64,000 nucleotides of DNA, from assembly GCA_025267735.1 (NCBI GenBank), contig CM046298.1:36331264-36395263 (forward strand), written 5' to 3'. Origin of the DNA: Mactra quadrangularis. Taxonomy: Eukaryota > Mollusca > Bivalvia > Venerida > Mactridae. The translations under genes were made by a program, and so were the position numbers. Below the pieces are notes generated by a model, which did no database searches, was not told where the DNA came from, and worked only from the letters and a program-made list of their open reading frames with translations. Below are positions 59,561-64,000 of this stretch, piece after piece; the stretch's first letter is position 1, and every line of letters starts with the position of its first letter.

Positions 59561-59957
59561 GGCCATGCCATATCGGAATTTTGTTAAGCGTCCGCGTAGG
59601 TTTTAGAGTCCTAAATCAAAATAAAACATAAAATTGTTGGTATTTTTTTTTAAATAATTCCGATGTTCCGGGATTCGATACGAAAATTTAATTCTTGGAA
59701 AATTGTTCGGCAAGGACGTTATTCGTCATAAGCAATTTATCATAACCGCGTCATTAATACAACATATTTTACGTGAAAAAAACACTAGTCATTTTTTTAA
59801 TTTAGACTATTGTTTCCTATTATGAGAATGTTATTCCATTGAAAAAAATTACATACAATGCATTGTTTTAGACGTAGAAATATTTGTGTTTTCGTCTTCG
59901 GTTTGTGTGTTTTTGTGAATAGGTGACTAGGTAACAGAATTCCAATTTGGCATGGCC
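59561..59957. mobile_element. PIF/Harbinger-like MITE, 397 bp
   Basis: Ends GGCCATGCCATATCGGAATT and complement of CCAATTTGGCATGGCC, flanked by TAA (59558-59560, 59958-59960). Same family as 5690-6004: it shares 'gtaggttttagagtcctaaa' and the 'cggtttgtgtgttttt' block, in inverted sense. Confidence 0.78.
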
Positions 59958-60186
59958 TAACTTCAACACACTCGTTCCAACCCAGCGGTCATTCTATATT
60001 TCACAATCAAAACCTACGCAAAATATAGTCCACTTGTTTTAGTAATTTTCATTCAACATTTCAGTGGCTCATACGTACATTTGCCCCGCTGATTTAAATA
60101 CTCGATTATAGATTGAAAGGACAGAAATACTGTAGTGAGTACTTAATATAGCTGGGTCAATGTATGCACCAAAGACAGTTTAAATA

Positions 60187-60491
60187 TAGTGCGTACAAAA
60201 AACAAAACGTGTTTTGGTAAACATTAGAAATGAGACAATCCATTTCTGGGGTAGGCAGCAATGAAAGTAAAATGTGTGAAATTCATTGTAACAAAATTAG
60301 CATGATGGATACCACCACTTGTTGGTAAATCGTGCTTGTGTGGGTAAAAATCTTTTCCATTATACTAACAACTAAGACAATCGTAAAACATATCACATGT
60401 TTATGTTATTGTCATCCTGAGCGTCCCTCGTAGTGGATTAGTTTATTCTATTGTTATTATAAACAGTGTTTTGGTTTTTTTGCACGCACTA
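60187..60491. mobile_element. Tc1/mariner-like MITE, 305 bp (inverted relative of 29220-29525)
   Basis: TAGTGCGTAC ends flanked by TA (60185-60186, 60492-60493). The interior is the reverse complement of 29220-29525 with scattered changes ('gtaggcagcaatgaaagtaa', 'gcgtccctcgtagtgg'). Confidence 0.75.
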
Positions 60492-60493
60492 TA

Positions 60494-63272
60494 AAATGTA
60501 CATGAATCGATAATATGTTTATACTTTGACTGAAATTTTATATTTTTACACCATCTAACCCATATAATGTTACCAGAAACAACGTTATGTGTATGTTTTA
60601 ATCTCATGAATACTGTCAAAATGGTCATGTTACTTGCAGTAAATCGTACTTGACTTTATTTTGAAAAATATAATATAGTCATCATTTTGTATAATACATT
60701 GCTTCCTTTTATTCCGCTCTGTTCTGTTCTGTTATATTTTCGTTATTAAATTTGCATGGAGCCGTAAAGCCCTGTAGCCAACCATCCAGTCAAGACTGCA
60801 TAAGGTGTAAATTTACCGTATTGTCGTCACATGTCTTGCTCAATGAAACACGCACTCGTTTAGCTTAAGATCTTCCTTTCGGGGATCGATCAATCGATCT
60901 ATCACTGCTGCATTTTGTTAAGTTAGATTATTGAGCGCTCACAGAAAAGAGCGCTCTTATTATCGACGTACCTGTACGTCGATATATACAATTATCAAGA
61001 TTTTAGCATTTTGTAGTCGACACCGGTTGCCTTAAGCCAATCAAAACGATGCATTTGAGGTCACATGATAGAAAAATGGACGGCAAATTGTCAATTTAGG
61101 GGTGCGTGAATTGACTCGTCTGGACGCCATCTTTTGTCGGGTATTACCAGAAAATACAATAATCAGAATAGGAATGAGCACCAGTTTCAAGAAAGCTGCA
61201 TTTAAGACCCAGAAAATACAAAACTAACTGTAACATGTTTGTTTTCTTTTTAAAACTCCCATTTGTTGAAAAAAATGCAAACTTATCTTCCCTACTAATG
61301 GGCGAATCTATTTTTACGGGAGAAGATTATCTGTATCCAATCAGCTGAGAGGCGTAACCAGTATCCACTGAGACAGGTTTAAGTCACGCCCCTCATAAAT
61401 ATCGCTTTTCGCTTAACGTTAACCATTGGGAACGCCCCACTGATTCATATCGGTAATCGTCTGCCGGAATATTTTGGTTTACTAAAATTGAATGAAGTTC
61501 CTATATGCCAAATAGACAGGAACAATTCTAGAGTCTACCATAATACTGTTTTACGTGCATAGTCCGAACAAGACCTGGACAACACCTGTTCATTCGATGT
61601 ATTTTTATCAGCCCGGAAGGTTCCGTACAATGAATCAAAAAGGTCTAATAAAATGTTTTACATATAGTTAGCGGGTCACGCAAATCCCGATATTCTCTAA
61701 ATAGACTTGGCACGGCTAATAGCGTTGACGTATATTACTTGGAAGGAGATGTTGTAATACACGGCTAAACGTCAATTTCAAGCATTTTTGGAAATGCTAA
61801 TACTTGTATGGAATGCGTTTTGAATATGCTTGTGCATGCGGAACTTTTCGGCTGTAACTGCCTATTTACTGTCAAACTTACACTCATGGAGGCCGCCATT
61901 GAAGTCAGCAAAGGATAGACTAAAAAGCGTACGTACTTAGTGTGACAAGACAGCAAGGCGAGAAATTTAAAGTTAATGCATTTATTTATCTGACGTGTTT
62001 TGTAAACACACATTTCAAATTCAAAATGGCGTTTTATGTTTTGGTCTTATTTGGTCACTTTAGAAAATTATTTCAGGCGAAAAACATGTGACCCTGAAAT
62101 TTCGAATGACCTGTTTTCAGTTAATTCTGGGAAGTCCGTAATTGCAAGGTTTTTTATTTTTACTCTAATGTCGTGAAATGTAACAGCAAAGTAAATAAAT
62201 GCTTATAGTAAGCAAAACAATATATTTATCAAAATATTTTAAACAATTATGGTGAAATTATAACATAGTTTGCAAAAAGAGGTGGAAATCACATGTTATA
62301 TATATCATACACACATATGCAACAGAAGATAAAACACATAATAAAAATTCAAAGTCATATTTCTTACAATTCATACTACAATTGTGTACACAACTGTGTA
62401 ATTTACAATGTTTATATGCCAAATGCCAAAATAAAAATTTTCAGACTTAAAGGTAATATCATACAGTATCTTAAATAAGTATTTGATGGCCATCCATGAC
62501 GACTTGGACTGATAGCAGGTTTGACATATTTGCAATGGTTCAAATTCCATGCAACAACCATCTTCCTGATTTCTTAAACATGAAACTTTAACCATATTGA
62601 ATAGTACATGGGACCTGAGTCTATTATTAATTAATTAACTTTTTATGGTCTAACTTCAGAATATTGCAAATAGGATATCCATTTCATTCAGTAATAAACT
62701 TTAGCTGAATCAATGCCTATCTTGTGTATATTTGGTGTTGAAATTTTATTAAATACAATCTCAATGTTCATCAGAGTTTTGAGTTGAGAATACAAATAAG
62801 TTGTATAATCTTGACATTGACAGCTGACTGATCAAAGAAATAATAATGCATGTATAAAGGGGTAAGATCTTGTTTCTCAATTTACAAAATAATACAGGTT
62901 AACGTTTATAAGATTTTCAAAAGACTAACAAATTTAGGAATCACAATTTACAAAGTTGTTTTTGCAAGTAACTATGCGTTGTCCCAAACTAATTTTCATT
63001 TGAAAAACACTGTAGAGTACATCCTCTTAAACTTTAAATATTATAGTAGTGCTCTTGTCTCAGTGGTCTCGAGAATTTAGGATTGCTTGAAATTGCAAAA
63101 AGGTACAAGTTTGAATCTCTAAACATTATATGCTGATGCTGGGGCTAAATGTTAAATTTTCGGCGCAGCTCTCTAAGCCAACTTTTGACCTATATTTCAA
63201 CCAATACAATTTGCCATACCATAACTGTTTGTCCAATGAAAATCCTTTACGGTATAGAGAAATTGATAAAAC
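60494..63272. other. Intergenic, two small perfect hairpins
   Basis: At 60933-60956 GAGCGCTC is repeated around an 8-nt loop, and at 60961-60984 TATCGACGTAC pairs with GTACGTCGATA. CpG density rises at 61020-61450, where GCCATCTT and similar words hint at a promoter, but no exon could be supported. A worn tRNA-like head may lie at 63054-63118. Confidence 0.4.
62007..62053 (+). repeat. 47-bp direct repeat, copy 2
   Basis: Identical to 50963-51009, 11 kb upstream. Flanks differ. Confidence 0.7.
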
Positions 63273-63434
63273 ACATGACACCATTGGCTATTTGTGATGA
63301 ACAGGTGCGTAGCACGTACAGTAGCTGCTGACTATTTACTTTGTGTATAATGAGCGACTCACTATGCTAATTGATCACACATTCGTCGTGGTACGCCCCT
63401 TGCGGTATAACTAAACTGCGAATATGACTCAGCG
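63273..63434 (-). repeat. Dispersed repeat, inverted relative of 9435-9606
   Basis: The reverse complement aligns with 9435-9606 across 160 bp. Just beyond, 63465-63575 resembles 8371-8490 in direct sense, so parts of one family occur rearranged at the two places. Confidence 0.65.
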
Positions 63435-63575
63435 CACGCTCGGAATGGGTTTTCATTTTGTCATATGTAGGCCGCCATTGAGCATTTCTATCAAATTGTT
63501 TTATGTTCGCCAGAAAAGTAACATAAATCGTTTGGTCATTCTGGAAAGAAGTGATTTTTAATCGAAAATCCATGT

Positions 63576-64000
63576 TATTGTTATTTAAAATATTTTTAAT
63601 TTTAGAATCGGACAGATTTTCATAATTGACAAATCAGCGAAGTGGCAATATATTCGGAAAAAAATGTCAGTTGAGACTGAATTGCAATTTTGGACAAACT
63701 ACATATTACCTATAGTTAATACATATGCGCCGTGCATGACCAACTTTTATACTTCAAACCGTTGAAAATGAACCTAACAGAGCGCCGAATATCTTTTTTA
63801 AAGATATTTCTTGTTTAAAATCATTTTGTGTTCTGTAGACTCTTGATACTAGTATATATATACTATCCCAAATTTCTAAACCGCCACCTCATATAAGTGG
63901 AATTTTCTCCGCCGTCTTGTAAGCTATTCTAAAGAAAATTGGCATAAAGAAAGACACACATAAGACACACATATCGCTTAATTTATTTTATCAAAACACA
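63576..64000. other. Window end, no recognised content
   Basis: AT-rich, with no gene or repeat that I can support. Confidence 0.4.

Overview
The window is eukaryotic, AT-rich and intron-bearing. It most likely comes from a marine invertebrate, and I favour a mollusc, probably a bivalve. This is inferred from two secreted lectin genes of kinds expanded in molluscs (C-type lectin; tandem F-type lectin), from tRNA-derived SINEs sharing an 'aacgccgt-caacac' tail, and from small inverted-repeat transposons. No database search was possible. Nothing looks prokaryotic or viral.

The genes lie in the first 18 kb, both on the + strand. Six exons between 2394 and 6525 encode a 167-residue secreted C-type lectin with an EPN and a WND motif. 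Eight exons between 11223 and 18076 encode a 491-residue secreted protein ordered as signal peptide, PAN/apple-like, EGF-like, sushi-like remnant, F-type lectin 1, F-type lectin 2. All splice sites I placed are GT-AG and every junction keeps frame. Two soluble sugar-binding proteins side by side suggest a small recognition (innate immune or mucosal) locus, which is inference. Their introns hold a PIF/Harbinger-like MITE, foldback elements, SINEs and an AT microsatellite.

From 18 kb to 64 kb I find no convincing host protein-coding gene. This part is a repeat landscape: foldbacks (18.6, 20.1, 29.6 kb); inverted-repeat elements at 20.2-22.1 kb; a CAGCTG minisatellite (26-27 kb); a tRNA-like gene (29.05 kb); a decayed pogo/Tigger-like transposase beside a 549-bp direct repeat (30.6-32.5 kb); a 3.88-kb tandem segmental duplication (32.65-39.4 kb), each copy with a six-unit double-hairpin array and a 68-bp minisatellite; a hAT-like MITE (41.2 kb); a 4.45-kb Harbinger-like element enclosing a Tc1/mariner-like element filled by a higher-order tandem repeat of exactly 643 bp (43.6-48.05 kb); a zone where the motif TAACGTACGGGAC recurs (52.4-53.5 kb); a second hAT-like element (55.4-56.8 kb); and further MITEs at 59.6 and 60.2 kb.

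The best leads for something undescribed are the PAN-EGF-sushi-FTL-FTL protein, the alternating-hairpin arrays conserved in both segmental copies, and the 643-bp higher-order repeat carrying many nuclear-receptor-like sites.
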